Source: Streptomyces sp. NBC_00094 | GTDB lineage: Bacteria > Actinomycetota > Actinomycetes > Streptomycetales > Streptomycetaceae | Length of the DNA stretch: 64,000 nt | Direction of reading: 5' to 3' | Assembly (NCBI RefSeq): GCF_026343125.1 | Contig: NZ_JAPEMB010000001.1 | Coordinates: 5,523,501 to 5,587,500 of the forward strand | In this document: in pieces, positions 38,410 to 47,501 of the stretch | How the letters are laid out: each line of letters begins with the position of its first letter | Numbering within the stretch: the first letter of the stretch is position 1 | Translations under genes and position numbers: made by a program | Notes under the pieces: model-generated | Told to the model about the DNA's origin: nothing | What the model saw: the letters and a program-made list of their open reading frames with translations, nothing else | Databases searched by the model: none

Positions 38410-38624
38410 GCCGACGGGCGGAAGTGACAGGCGGGACACGGCTCTGTGAAGCCGCTGTGTGAACCAGGCGTCACGCTCAATCCTCACAAGACCGTGACGT
38501 CTTGGTCTCGCGGGCACCCCGGCTGTTCCCGACCGCCTGACCACGGTCTAGGGTTCGCTCGCCCGCACAATGACGGACCCACCCGGCGGGCACCCTGACA
38601 CAGCGCTTCTTGGGGGCTTGCACC

Positions 38625-41345
38625 ATGGACCCGATCAACCCTGGGTCGGAGGAGTACGGTCACGACACCGAGGGCGAGGACGCCCGCCCCGCACTCGGCG
38701 CGGCCCTGCCCGAGCGCTCACCCGCGTCCCCCGCCCGCGCCCGCGTCGTCCGCCTCGTCTCCGGCGAGCTGCTCCTCACCGTCAACCCCGTCGACGGCAG
38801 CGAGATCGAGCCCTGCCCGCCCGGCCAGGAGCCCGGGGCCCCCCGCCGACGCACCCCCGAGGAGCGCGCCGAGGCCGCCCGCGCCGCCGCACCCTCCGTA
38901 CCCCCCGGGCCCGCCGCCCCCGAGCTGCCCCTCCTCGAACGCCAGGACCAGCGCGAGCGGCTCGCCGAGATCCTCGCCCGCGGCCGCTCCGCCCGCCTGA
39001 CCGGCCCCGCCGGCTCCGGCCGCACCGCCCTCCTCGACGCGGTCGCCGCCGACTGCGCGGAGCTCGCCCCCGACGGCGTCGTCCGCCTCTCCGGCCACCA
39101 CCGGACCCCCGCCGAACTCCTCCACGAGCTCTTCACCGCCGTCCGGTACGCCCCGAACCACCGGCCCGACCGGACCACGCTCCCCGACCGGCTCCGCGAC
39201 ATCGGCGCCGTCGTCGTCGTCGACGACCTGGAGTTCGGCGGCGCCGCCCTCGACGAGCTCCTCGCCGCCGCCCCCGAGTGCGCCTTCCTCCTCGCCGCCG
39301 CCCCCGACGCGCCCGCCGCCTCGGCCGACGCCCACGTCGAGGAGGTCGCCCTCGCCGGCCTCGGCCGCGGCGCCGCCCTCACGCTTCTGGAGAGCGCCGT
39401 CGGCCGCACCCTCACCGACGAGGAGGCCAACTGGGCCGGCGACCTGTGGTTCGAGTCCGAGGGCCTCCCGCTGCGCTTCGTCCAGGCCGGGGCGCTGCTC
39501 CGCCAGCGCGACCGGCTGCGCGTCACCCCGGCGGAGTTCGACGCCTTCGGCGCCCTCGAGGAGGCCTTCGGACCGGCCGACCCGGCGGCGGCCGCAGCCG
39601 TCGCCGCCGCGGCCTTCGACGGGATCGACGACCCCGACATCGAACTGCGCGAGATACCCCTGCCCAGCCTCGGCGAGGGCGCCGCGCCCGCGGCCCTCCT
39701 CGCCTCCCGCCTCAGCCGCTCCGCCCAGACGGCCCTGCGCTTCGCCGTCGCCCTCGGCGGCGAACTCCCGCACCAGGCCCACCTGCCGGCCCTCGTCGGC
39801 GACACCCACGCCGACGCCGCCCTCGGTGAACTCCTCGCCTCCGGCCTGCTCTCCCCGGTCGGCAGCCGCTACCGGCTCGCCACCGGCGTCCTCACCCAGC
39901 TCCTCGCCCACGGGTACGGACACGACGCCGCCGACCGCGTCCACAGCGCGGGCCGGCACTATGCCTGGTGGGCCGGCCACCCCTCCGTCACCCCCGACCG
40001 CGCCGCCGCCGAGTCCGACGCCCTGCTCGCCGCCCTGGCCGCCCTCGTCCCGAGCGCCGGCACGGGGGCCGGGTCCGACGCCGAAGGCGACGCGGAGCGC
40101 CGGGCCACCGCCGTCCTCCTCGCCCGCACCGCCGCACCCGCCTTCGCCGCGGGACTGCACTGGGGCGCCTGGGAACGCGCCCTGCGCGCCGGTCAGGAGG
40201 CCGCCCGGCTCACCGGGGACGTCGCCGAGGAGGCGTACTTCCATCACGAGCTCGGCGTCCTCGCGATCTGCGCCGGAAACCTGGAGCGGGCCCGCGCCGA
40301 GCTGGAGGCCTCCATCGGCATGAGGGGGGTGCTCGCCGACAAGCGCGGCACCGTCGCCGGACGCCGGGCGCTCGCGCTCGTCGCCGACCTCTCGGGGGAC
40401 CACGACACCCCGGTCGCCGCCCGCGCCGAGGAGCCCGTCTCCCCGCCGAGGGGGACACCCGCCCTGAGGCGCCGTCCGGACCGCCCCGCGTCCCCGGAGC
40501 CGCTCACGGCCCCGCTGCCCGGCGGCCCGGCACAGGCCGTGGCTCTCACGGCTCCCACGGCTTCCGCGGCTCCCGCGTTCCCCGCGTTCCCCGACTTCGC
40601 CGACGAGGGCCCGACGCTCATCACGCGCCCCGACACCGTCCGGGACGGCGGCCGCCCGGGCCTCGCGGGGGGCATCCTCACCGGCGCCCGCCGCAACCTC
40701 GCCGCCGTCGGCGCGGGCGCGCTCCTGGTGGTCGTCCTCGGCACCGTCGTCACCCTCGGCGCGACCTCCGGCAGCGGCGACGACCCCGCCACCAACCGCG
40801 TCACCTCCGACAGCACGGCGACCGAGGGCGGCACCGGCGACGGCCTCGACGGCGACGAGCCGCCGGCCGAGGGCGAGGCGGGGGAGGGCGGCGAGTCGGG
40901 CGAGCCCACGCACTCCGGCTCCCCGAGCGCCTCCGGCTCCGACGGCACCTCGCCGTCGGCCTCGTCGACGGACTCGCCGACGAGCCCCGGCGCCTCCGGC
41001 TCCCCGAGTGCGTCGGGCTCGTCCTCGGCCCCGTCCTCCTCGGCGCCGTCTCCTTCGGGCAGCCCGACGGGCACCACGGCTCCCGCCACGACCCAGCCGC
41101 CGGCGAGCCCGTCGACCACTACGCGCCCGCCGCGCCCGTCGACCACGCCTCCGACGACCACGACGCCGCCGCCCCCGACCACCACCCCGCCGACCACCCC
41201 GCCCCAGACGACCACGCCGCCTCCGACGACGACCAGCCCTCCGGCGACGGGGGAGAACTCCCCCAGCAACTCCGCCTCGGCGACCCTCGGCGGCGGCCCC
41301 TCCGTCTCCGACAGCCCCGCCGCCTCGGAGACGACGACCGTCTGA
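38625..41345 (+). CDS. Membrane-anchored AAA/NB-ARC-like ATPase with mucin-like tail
   Basis: A 906-residue protein. The N-terminal 100 residues are Pro/Ala/Arg-rich; then a P-loop ATPase with Walker A LTGPAGSGRTALLD (about 128-141) and Walker B AVVVVDDLEFG; winged-helix and helical regions to about 500; a TPR-like stretch (AYFHHELGVLAICAGNLERARAEL, about 535-560); a low-complexity linker; one membrane helix at about 690-712 (LAAVGAGALLVVVLGTVVTLG); then roughly 190 extracytoplasmic residues dominated by Ser, Thr and Pro. The fold resembles AfsR/STAND regulators but with no DNA-binding domain visible and an outside tail likely to be glycosylated. ATG 38625 is at the conserved MDPINPGSEEYGHD start. 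Function unknown. Confidence 0.75.
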   Translation: MDPINPGSEEYGHDTEGEDARPALGAALPERSPASPARARVVRLVSGELLLTVNPVDGSEIEPCPPGQEPGAPRRRTPEERAEAARAAAPSVPPGPAAPELPLLERQDQRERLAEILARGRSARLTGPAGSGRTALLDAVAADCAELAPDGVVRLSGHHRTPAELLHELFTAVRYAPNHRPDRTTLPDRLRDIGAVVVVDDLEFGGAALDELLAAAPECAFLLAAAPDAPAASADAHVEEVALAGLGRGAALTLLESAVGRTLTDEEANWAGDLWFESEGLPLRFVQAGALLRQRDRLRVTPAEFDAFGALEEAFGPADPAAAAAVAAAAFDGIDDPDIELREIPLPSLGEGAAPAALLASRLSRSAQTALRFAVALGGELPHQAHLPALVGDTHADAALGELLASGLLSPVGSRYRLATGVLTQLLAHGYGHDAADRVHSAGRHYAWWAGHPSVTPDRAAAESDALLAALAALVPSAGTGAGSDAEGDAERRATAVLLARTAAPAFAAGLHWGAWERALRAGQEAARLTGDVAEEAYFHHELGVLAICAGNLERARAELEASIGMRGVLADKRGTVAGRRALALVADLSGDHDTPVAARAEEPVSPPRGTPALRRRPDRPASPEPLTAPLPGGPAQAVALTAPTASAAPAFPAFPDFADEGPTLITRPDTVRDGGRPGLAGGILTGARRNLAAVGAGALLVVVLGTVVTLGATSGSGDDPATNRVTSDSTATEGGTGDGLDGDEPPAEGEAGEGGESGEPTHSGSPSASGSDGTSPSASSTDSPTSPGASGSPSASGSSSAPSSSAPSPSGSPTGTTAPATTQPPASPSTTTRPPRPSTTPPTTTTPPPPTTTPPTTPPQTTTPPPTTTSPPATGENSPSNSASATLGGGPSVSDSPAASETTTV

Positions 41346-41358
41346 CCCGCGTACGGAG

Positions 41359-41405
41359 ACGGGGACGGCCCCGGGCGCGCTCACCGCACCCGGGGCCGTC
41401 CCCGT
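41359..41405. terminator. Bidirectional terminator
   Basis: Perfect 17-bp arms ACGGGGACGGCCCCGGG and CCCGGGGCCGTCCCCGT around a 13-base loop, between the convergent ATPase and nucS genes. Confidence 0.75.
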
Positions 41406-41434
41406 ACTCGTACCGCTTCGTACCGACCGCCGGA

Positions 41435-42106
41435 CTAGAAGAGCCGGAGCTTGTCGTCCTCGATGCCGCGCATGGCGTTGTAGTCGAGGACCACACAGCC
41501 GATCCCGCGGTCCGTCGCGAGCACCTTCGCCTGCGGCTTGATCTCCTGCGCCGCGAAGACGCCCCGCACGGGCGCCAGGTGCGGGTCGCGGTTGAGCAGC
41601 TCCAGGTAGCGGGTCAGCTGCTCGACGCCGTCGATCTCACCGCGCCGCTTGATCTCCACCGCGACCGTCGCGCCGTCCGCGTCGCGGCACAGGATGTCCA
41701 CCGGGCCGATCGCGGTCGGGTACTCGCGGCGGATCAGGGTGTACCCCTCGCCGAGGGTCTCGATGCGGTCGGCGAGCAGTTCCTGGAGATGGGCCTCCAC
41801 GCCGTCCTTGATGAGACCGGGGTCCACACCGAGCTCGTGCGAGGAGTCGTGGAGGATTTCCTCCATCGTGATGATCAGTTTCTCGCCCGCTTTGTTGATC
41901 ACGGTCCAGACGCCTGCCTCCCCGTCGACGCCCTCCTTCAGGGTGCACGGCGGGGACATCCAGTTGAGCGGTTTGTACGCCCGGTCGTCCGCGTGGATGG
42001 AGACGCTCCCGTCTGCCTTGATCAAGATCAGACGGGGTGCGGAGGGCAGGTGGGCCGTGAGTCGACCCGCGTAGTCCACGGAGCAACGGGCAATGACGAG
42101 ACGCAT
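41435..42106 (-). CDS. nucS: Mismatch-specific endonuclease NucS (EndoMS)
   Basis: NucS carries out the non-MutS/MutL mismatch repair of actinobacteria, cutting both strands at mismatches together with the beta clamp. The 223-residue protein has the N-terminal dimer/DNA-binding domain ([20 protein letters not shown]) and a RecB-like nuclease core with Asp in GPVDILCRD and ExK in VAVEIKRRG. The C-terminus DDKLRLF is of the type that contacts the beta clamp. ATG 42106 gives the usual length; the longer frame upstream is not supported. Confidence 0.93.
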   Translation of the reverse strand: MRLVIARCSVDYAGRLTAHLPSAPRLILIKADGSVSIHADDRAYKPLNWMSPPCTLKEGVDGEAGVWTVINKAGEKLIITMEEILHDSSHELGVDPGLIKDGVEAHLQELLADRIETLGEGYTLIRREYPTAIGPVDILCRDADGATVAVEIKRRGEIDGVEQLTRYLELLNRDPHLAPVRGVFAAQEIKPQAKVLATDRGIGCVVLDYNAMRGIEDDKLRLF

Positions 42107-42334
42107 GGTCCGCAACGCTACAAGACGGGCGCTCTTCCGCGCGATTCGGGCATCATCCCTAGCCGAACACCCGTCGGTTATCAGCCTGTTGTGTTCCCAA
42201 TCTTCTGGTGCGACCAGGTCTGCGCGCTTACCGTGGAAGCTGGAGGTCGTCGTCCGTGCACGCTGCGTGGCGCACGGCCCGGCCTTCGTCCCTGCCCGCA
42301 AGACCCCGTCCGCGGGGTCGCGAGAGGAGAACCC

Positions 42335-42727
42335 ATGTCGCTCGACGTCTCACCGGCACTGTTGGAACAGGCCGAGCGAGGCGAGGTCGACGAAGCCGAC
42401 TTCGTCGACTGCGTCCGGACCTCCCTGCCCTACGCATGGGAGATGATCAGTTCTCTGGTGGCTCAGCTGAAGGTCGACGGCGGAGAATTCGCCGACAACC
42501 AGACGCCGCCGCCGAATGAGCAGGCACGTGGTCAGCTGCTGCGCGCGCTTGCGAGCGATGCCATTCGTGGCGCCCTGCAGCGGCACTTCGGGGTGCGTCT
42601 CGCCTTCCAGAACTGCCACCGGGTGGCGGTCTTCCCGCTGGACCCGTCGGTGGACGAGCGGCTTGCTCGCTTCACGTCCGTACGGGGGCAGCTGCTCAAT
42701 CAGTCGCCGGAAATGCGCGACTGCTGA
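42335..42727 (+). CDS. SCO5389-family conserved protein, 130 aa
   Basis: A 130-residue soluble protein starting [20 protein letters not shown], conserved among streptomycetes at this locus (the SCO5389 family) and of unknown function. It has no signal, membrane helix or known catalytic motif; a helical acidic N-terminus and the stretch [21 protein letters not shown] stand out. ATG 42335 follows GAGAGGAGA. The 228 bases before it, up to nucS, hold the divergent promoters; nothing else was seen there. Confidence 0.8.
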   Translation: MSLDVSPALLEQAERGEVDEADFVDCVRTSLPYAWEMISSLVAQLKVDGGEFADNQTPPPNEQARGQLLRALASDAIRGALQRHFGVRLAFQNCHRVAVFPLDPSVDERLARFTSVRGQLLNQSPEMRDC

Positions 42728-42732
42728 GACAT

Positions 42733-42817
42733 GGTGCTGCCGCTCCGCATCGCGGGAGACGTGGTCGATGCGTGCCGACACGCGTCGACCACGAAGAGAT
42801 GCCGGAGCGGCAGCACC
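42733..42817. terminator. Complex bidirectional terminator (nested stems)
   Basis: Outer arms GGTGCTGCCGCTCCG and CGGAGCGGCAGCACC (15 bp), a nested CGTGGTCGA/TCGACCACG (9 bp) and an innermost CGTG/CACG. It fills the space between the convergent SCO5389-family and oxidoreductase genes. Confidence 0.7.
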
Positions 42818-42833
42818 CGCTCTCCGCTGGGCC

Positions 42834-43868
42834 TCAGACCAGCAGCGGGAGGACCTCCGCGCCGAGCCGCCGGACGTTCTCCTCGGTCGCCGCGAGGTCG
42901 CCCGAGCCCTCCGCGAGCAGGGCGAAGCGCGTGATGCCCGTACGCTCCGCGGTCGCCGCGAGCCGGTCCGCCGCCAGCCGGGGGGTGCCCACCGGGTGCA
43001 GGCTGCACAGCAGCTCCGTGTACGCCACCGGGTCCCGCATCACCCGATGCCGGCCGTCGACCGTCACATGCGCGTCGAGGCCCTGTTTCAGCCAGCCCGG
43101 CATCGCCTTCACCAGCACCTCGGCCGCGTCCGCGCCCCGGTCCGCGAGCTGGGCCACCCCCGCCGACACGTGCCCCGCCCCGATCCGCGCGATCTCGTCC
43201 GGGTTCCGTCCGGCCTCCCGTGCGCAGCGCCTCCAGGCCGCGACCATCTCGGCCTTGTCCTCGTCGCCGCAGTGCATCCCGAGCAGCATCGGAAGCCCGC
43301 GCTCCGCGGCGAGCCGCACACTCTTCGGCGAGGTGCAGGCCACCACCACCTCGGGGCCCGCCTCGCCGCCGACCAGCTCGTCGGCACGGGGCACGACCGC
43401 CACCTCGCGGAAAGCGAATCGTTCCCCCTCGGCGCCGACGCGGGGCTCGGAGAGCCAGCGCAGCAGCAGGTCGAGCGATTCCGGGAAGCGCCCCTCGTAC
43501 GCGGCGAGACCCGCGCCGAACACCTCCAGGTCGACCCAGGGACCACCCCGGCCCACCCCCAGCGTGAACCGGCCGCCCGAGGTGAGGTGCAGCAGCGCCG
43601 CCTGCTCGCCCAGGGCGACCGGGTGGACCGTCGGCAGCACACTCACCGCCGTGCCCACCCTCAACCGCCGGGTGCGCCCGAGGAGCAGCGCGGCGAGCGT
43701 CACGGCCGAGGGGCAGACCCCGTACGGCACGAAGTGGTGCTCGGCGAGCCAGACGGAGTCCAGCCCCGCCTCCTCGGCGACCTCGGCGGTCCGCACCGCC
43801 CGGTGCAACGCCTCGCCTTGTCCCTGGCCCGGGAACTGGGCGGCCAGAACGAACGTACCCACGCGCAT
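42834..43868 (-). CDS. LLM-class (luciferase-like) flavin oxidoreductase
   Basis: A 344-residue luciferase-like monooxygenase, cofactor FMN or F420. Motifs: MRVGTFVLAAQFPGQGQGEA, GLDSVWLAEHHFVPYG, RTRRLRVGTAVSVLPTVHPVALGEQ and GGRFTLGVGRGGPWVDLEVFG. The substrate cannot be told. ATG 43868 is nine bases behind AGGAGG. It is monocistronic, convergent with the preceding gene. Confidence 0.88.
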   Translation of the reverse strand: MRVGTFVLAAQFPGQGQGEALHRAVRTAEVAEEAGLDSVWLAEHHFVPYGVCPSAVTLAALLLGRTRRLRVGTAVSVLPTVHPVALGEQAALLHLTSGGRFTLGVGRGGPWVDLEVFGAGLAAYEGRFPESLDLLLRWLSEPRVGAEGERFAFREVAVVPRADELVGGEAGPEVVVACTSPKSVRLAAERGLPMLLGMHCGDEDKAEMVAAWRRCAREAGRNPDEIARIGAGHVSAGVAQLADRGADAAEVLVKAMPGWLKQGLDAHVTVDGRHRVMRDPVAYTELLCSLHPVGTPRLAADRLAATAERTGITRFALLAEGSGDLAATEENVRRLGAEVLPLLV

Positions 43869-44066
43869 TGCCTTCTGCCTCCTTGCGGTCGACGCGTATC
43901 TCCCCTCGCATCGGCAACAACGTCTGACACGTGCCAAAGGCAACGGCCGTTCATGAAGTTCTTGCGATTTTCGGCTAAGCCGTCACGGACGGGGCCCGGG
44001 GCACCGCGTCGCGGCCCGTAGGCTGGATGGAACGGTCCGTGTTCCCAGACCCCGTGAGGTGTGCCC

Positions 44067-44399
44067 GTGTCCCCGCGCCACAACCGTTCCCGAGGCGGCG
44101 AGAAGCCCGAGCAGCAGCAGTCGGGCGAACCCGGCGACCGGTACGGCGGTGCGCAGCGCAGCGAGACCTGGCAGGGCGAGGAGTGGTACGTCCGCCTCGT
44201 CGCCGGAGCGAGCTCGCCCGGCAAGCGCTACCGCTGCCCCGGCTGCGACCAGGAGATCCCGGCCGGAGCCCCGCATGTCGTCGCCTGGCCCGAGTACGGG
44301 GGAGTGGACGACCGGCGCCACTGGCACAAGGCCTGCTGGAGCGCGAAGGACCGCCGCACCAGCAGGGTGCAGCGGTCCCGTAACGCGCCGAGGTACTAG
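44067..44399 (+). CDS. Small protein with a zinc-finger-like Cys/His pattern
   Basis: A 110-residue basic protein. After a disordered N-terminus (EKPEQQQSGEPGD) comes WYVRLVAGASSPGKRYRCPGCDQEIPAG, then HVVAWPE and RRHWHKACW: a CxxC...H...HxxC set that could bind zinc, reminiscent of treble-clef nuclease-like folds. Streptomyces orthologues are often labelled ATP/GTP-binding without evidence; I see no P-loop. GTG 44067 has GAGG seven bases upstream; GTG 44061 is possible. Confidence 0.72.
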   Translation: MSPRHNRSRGGEKPEQQQSGEPGDRYGGAQRSETWQGEEWYVRLVAGASSPGKRYRCPGCDQEIPAGAPHVVAWPEYGGVDDRRHWHKACWSAKDRRTSRVQRSRNAPRY

Positions 44400-44411
44400 C
44401 CGAGGTACCGG

Positions 44412-44445
44412 GGGCCTGTCCGGCCTTGATCCGCCGGACAGGCCC
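44412..44445. terminator. Bidirectional terminator
   Basis: Arms GGGCCTGTCCGGC and GCCGGACAGGCCC, 13 bp, between the convergent zinc-finger-like and ABC permease genes. Confidence 0.7.
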
Positions 44446-45278
44446 TAGACGTCCCGGCTGTTCAGCAGGGCGTAGGCGCCGGCCAGGGCCGCGGCCGTGA
44501 CCCCCATCAGGATCAGCAGCGGCTCCCAGCCCGCCGGGCCGCTGTCGCCGAGCGGCGGGCGCTCGCTGTAGAGCGCGATCATCTGCGAGGGGATCGCGTA
44601 GGTGAAGAGCGCCTCCTGCACCGACCTGAGCGCCTCCGAGAACATGAACAGCGCCGCCACCAGCGGGAGCAGCAGCAGGCCGATCATCACCGTGATCGCG
44701 CCGGCCGAGTGCCGGATGAGCGTCCCGAGGGCCAGCGACAGCAGACCGAGCACGGCCAGATAGGCGCCCGCCCCGACCGTCGCCCGCAGCCACTCGGCGG
44801 TCGTCGGCTCCCTCGCGTCCAGGATGGCGACCTGCGCCACCGCCACGAGCGCCGCGAACACGGTGGTGACCGTGAAGACCAGCAGGAAGAAGACGATCGC
44901 CTTCGCCGTCAGCACCCGGCCCCGGCTCGGGCAGGCGGTCAGGGTCGTACGGATCATGCCCGTGCCGTACTCGGAGGCGATCGTCAGGACGCCCAGCGTG
45001 ATCACGCAGATCGACGCGGGAAGCATCCCGAAGAAGCCGAAGCCGAGCGCCGACTCCTCGCCCATCGGCGCCTCGGAGGCCGCGGCGATCGCCGCCACCC
45101 CCAGGCCGATGGCCAGCAGCAGCAGGACCATGACGCCGAGCGTCCACATCGTCGACCGCACCGAGCGGATCTTCGTCCACTCGGAGGCGAGGGCGTCACC
45201 GAGTGTCGCCCTGCGGACCGGGATGGGGGAGACGTAGGAGTGCGGCGCCGGGGCGTGGTGGTGGAGGGGGGCGGTCAT
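44445..45278 (-). CDS. ABC-2 type permease (second pair)
   Basis: A 277-residue permease with six predicted helices after a His/Pro-rich start (TAPLHHHAPAPHSY) and a cytosolic ALASEWTKIRSVRSTMWTL motif common to this family. It partners with the ATPase just upstream; the start (ATG 45278) overlaps the ATPase stop by 4 bases. Substrate unknown. Paralogous to the permease at 46720-47499, which shares SEWTKIRxVxST(M/V)WTL. Confidence 0.87.
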   Translation of the reverse strand: MTAPLHHHAPAPHSYVSPIPVRRATLGDALASEWTKIRSVRSTMWTLGVMVLLLLAIGLGVAAIAAASEAPMGEESALGFGFFGMLPASICVITLGVLTIASEYGTGMIRTTLTACPSRGRVLTAKAIVFFLLVFTVTTVFAALVAVAQVAILDAREPTTAEWLRATVGAGAYLAVLGLLSLALGTLIRHSAGAITVMIGLLLLPLVAALFMFSEALRSVQEALFTYAIPSQMIALYSERPPLGDSGPAGWEPLLILMGVTAAALAGAYALLNSRDV

Positions 45279-46483
45279 CGGGCGTCCTTGGGGGTGTCGC
45301 TCGGCTGCGGGGTGCCCGGCTGCGGCGCCGGAGCGGTCGGAGGGGCCTGCGGGGCCGGAGCCGGCGGCGCGAACGGAGCCGCCGGCGGCGCTGCGTACGG
45401 GCCGGGCGCGGGGGCCTGCGGTGCGCCGGCGTACGGGTTGTGCCCGGGCGGCGGCGGGGCGTACCAGCCCTGCTGCGGCACCTCGGGGGCCACCGGCTGC
45501 TGCGGCGGCAGCCCGTACCCGTGCTGGCCGGGCTGCTGCGGGGCCTGGAGGTGGGCGAGCCGGTCGTCGGTGGAGCGGTAGTCCACCGCGCCCTGCGTCA
45601 GCCGCATGTACGCCTCCTCAAGGGAGGCCTGGTGCGGGGAGAGCTCCCAGAGCCGTACGTCCGCGTCGTGCGCGAGGTCGCTGATCCGCGGCAGGGCGAG
45701 GCCCGTCACGCGCAGCGCCCCGTCCGGCTCGGACAGCACCTGGCCGCCGGCCTCCATGAGCGCCGCCGTCAGCTTCTCCCGCTGCGCCGGCTCGGTCCCG
45801 GGGGTCCGCACCCGGGCGAAGTCGGCGGAGTTCGCCGAGATGAAGTCCGTGACGCTCATGTCCGCGAGCAGCTGACCCCGGCCGATCACGATCAGGTGGT
45901 CCGCCGTCAGCGCCATCTCGCTCATGAGGTGGCTGGAGACGAAGACGGTCCGGCCCTCGGCCGCCAGCTTCTTCATCAGGTTGCGGACCCAGAGGATGCC
46001 CTCCGGGTCCAGGCCGTTGACCGGCTCGTCGAAGAGCAGCACCTGCGGGTCGCCGAGGAGCGCCGCCGCGATGCCGAGCCGCTGGCCCATGCCGAGGGAG
46101 AAGCCCTTGGAGCGGCGCTTGGCCACGTCCTGGAGGCCGACCACGCCGAGGACCTCGTCGACGCGCTGCGCCGGGATGCCGGCGAGCTGCGCGAGCGACA
46201 GCAGATGGCTCCGCGCGCTCCGCCCGCCGTGCACGGCCTTGGCGTCGAGGAGCGCGCCGACCTGGCGGGGCGCGTTCGGCAGCTTCCGGAAGGGGTGGCC
46301 GCCGATCGTCACATGGCCCGCGGTGGGCTGGTCGAGCCCGAGGATCATGCGCATCGTCGTCGACTTGCCGGACCCGTTGGGCCCCAGGAACCCGGTGACG
46401 ACACCGGGCCTCACCTGGAAGGAAAGGTTGTACACGGCCGTCTTGGCGCCGTAGCGCTTCGTCAGGCCGACTGCCTCGATCAT
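45275..46483 (-). CDS. ABC transporter ATP-binding protein with Pro-rich tail (second pair)
   Basis: A 402-residue ATPase of the DrrA-like export class: Walker A FLGPNGSGKSTTMRM, signature FSLGMGQRLGIAAALLGDP, Walker B VLLFDEPVNGLDPEG and HLMSEMALTADHLIVI. Beyond about residue 300 there is a roughly 100-residue Pro/Ala/Gln-rich extension (GYGLPPQQPVAPEVPQQG) absent from the first pair. ATG 46483 is used; the longer open frame runs into the 236-base gap. Its close paralogue lies at 47502-48470, pointing to a tandem duplication. Confidence 0.9.
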   Translation of the reverse strand: MIEAVGLTKRYGAKTAVYNLSFQVRPGVVTGFLGPNGSGKSTTMRMILGLDQPTAGHVTIGGHPFRKLPNAPRQVGALLDAKAVHGGRSARSHLLSLAQLAGIPAQRVDEVLGVVGLQDVAKRRSKGFSLGMGQRLGIAAALLGDPQVLLFDEPVNGLDPEGILWVRNLMKKLAAEGRTVFVSSHLMSEMALTADHLIVIGRGQLLADMSVTDFISANSADFARVRTPGTEPAQREKLTAALMEAGGQVLSEPDGALRVTGLALPRISDLAHDADVRLWELSPHQASLEEAYMRLTQGAVDYRSTDDRLAHLQAPQQPGQHGYGLPPQQPVAPEVPQQGWYAPPPPGHNPYAGAPQAPAPGPYAAPPAAPFAPPAPAPQAPPTAPAPQPGTPQPSDTPKDAR

Positions 46484-46663
46484 TCTTCCAGCCCCATCGA
46501 CAGGTCGTCGCATCCGTGTCGGGGCGTGGCGGCCTTCGGCCGGAGCCCCCCGTATGAATGAGGAGCTTATCCAGCCGTTGACGGTTCCGGCGAAGGGGAA
46601 AAGAACCTCCGGGAGATTCCCTGGTCGTCCCCTACGGGGCAGGTCCCTCTCCCCTGGCCTTCC

Positions 46664-46690
46664 GCCGGACACCCTCCAGGGCTGTCCGGC
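46664..46690 (-). terminator. Weak hairpin between the two ABC pairs
   Basis: GCCGGACA/TGTCCGGC with an 11-base loop, 30 bases past the permease stop on the minus strand. The rest of the 236-base gap (46484-46719) should hold the promoter for the second ABC pair; a GGATAAGCT stretch on the minus strand may be its -10. Confidence 0.4.
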
Positions 46691-46719
46691 CTGATCGACA
46701 AGACACCGACAAGGCGCCC

Positions 46720-47499
46720 CTAGGCGTCGCGCCTCTTCAGCACCAGATAGCCGCCCGCGAGCGACGCGACCACCCAGAGCAGCATGATCCCGAGCCCGCC
46801 CCACGGTCCGTACGGAGCCTCTTCGGTGTTCATGGCGTCCGGGACGACCTGCATGATCTTCGCGCCGGCCTGGTCGGGGAAGTACGTGGCGACCTCCTTC
46901 GCCTTCGGCACCGCCGACAGGATCTGGGAGATCAGGAAGAAGAAGGGCACCAGGATGCCGAGCGAGAGCATCGAGGAGCGCAGCATCGCGGCCACGCCCA
47001 TGGAGAACAGCGCGATCAGGCACATGTAGAGCCCGGCGCCGATCACCGCCCGCAGCACGTTGTCGTCGCCGATCGAGGCCCGGTGCTCGCCGAGCAGGGC
47101 CTGCCCCAGGAAGAAGGAGAGGAAGCTCGTCACGAGGCCCACGAGCAGCGCCAGACCGCCGGCCACCGCGATCTTCGAGAAGAGGAAGGTCGCACGCTGC
47201 GGCACGGCGGCGAGCGAGGTGCGGATCATGCCGGAGGAGTACTCCGTGCCCACCACCAGGACGCCGAAGACGACCATCGCCAGCTGGCCGAGGATCATCC
47301 CGGAGAAGCTGACGAAGGTCGGGTCGAAGGTGAGCTGCTCGGCCTGGCTCAGATCGTCGAAGGTGGAGTTGAGGAGCGCGCACAGCGCCGCGCTCATCGC
47401 CACGGTGACGAGGAGGGCGCTCGCCAGCGTCCAGACCGTCGACGACACCGTCCGGATCTTGGTCCACTCGGACTGCAGGACCGCGGTTGCCGCTGCCAT
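46720..47499 (-). CDS. ABC-2 type permease (first pair)
   Basis: A 259-residue permease with six predicted helices: SEWTKIRTVSSTVWTLASALLV, then FSGMILGQLAMVVFGVLVVG and EYSSGMIRTSL, ending GGYLVLKRRDA. ATG 47499 is behind GGAGCCTGAAG and two bases after the ATPase stop; the longer frame overlaps that ATPase. Substrate unknown; no immunity or biosynthesis genes are near. Confidence 0.88.
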   Translation of the reverse strand: MAAATAVLQSEWTKIRTVSSTVWTLASALLVTVAMSAALCALLNSTFDDLSQAEQLTFDPTFVSFSGMILGQLAMVVFGVLVVGTEYSSGMIRTSLAAVPQRATFLFSKIAVAGGLALLVGLVTSFLSFFLGQALLGEHRASIGDDNVLRAVIGAGLYMCLIALFSMGVAAMLRSSMLSLGILVPFFFLISQILSAVPKAKEVATYFPDQAGAKIMQVVPDAMNTEEAPYGPWGGLGIMLLWVVASLAGGYLVLKRRDA

Positions 47500-47501
47500 C
47501 T

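Noticed and set aside
37996-38544. Minus-strand frames opposite the STAS gene
   Set aside because: The STAS domain on the plus strand is complete with a good ribosome site; the opposite frames show no family motif.
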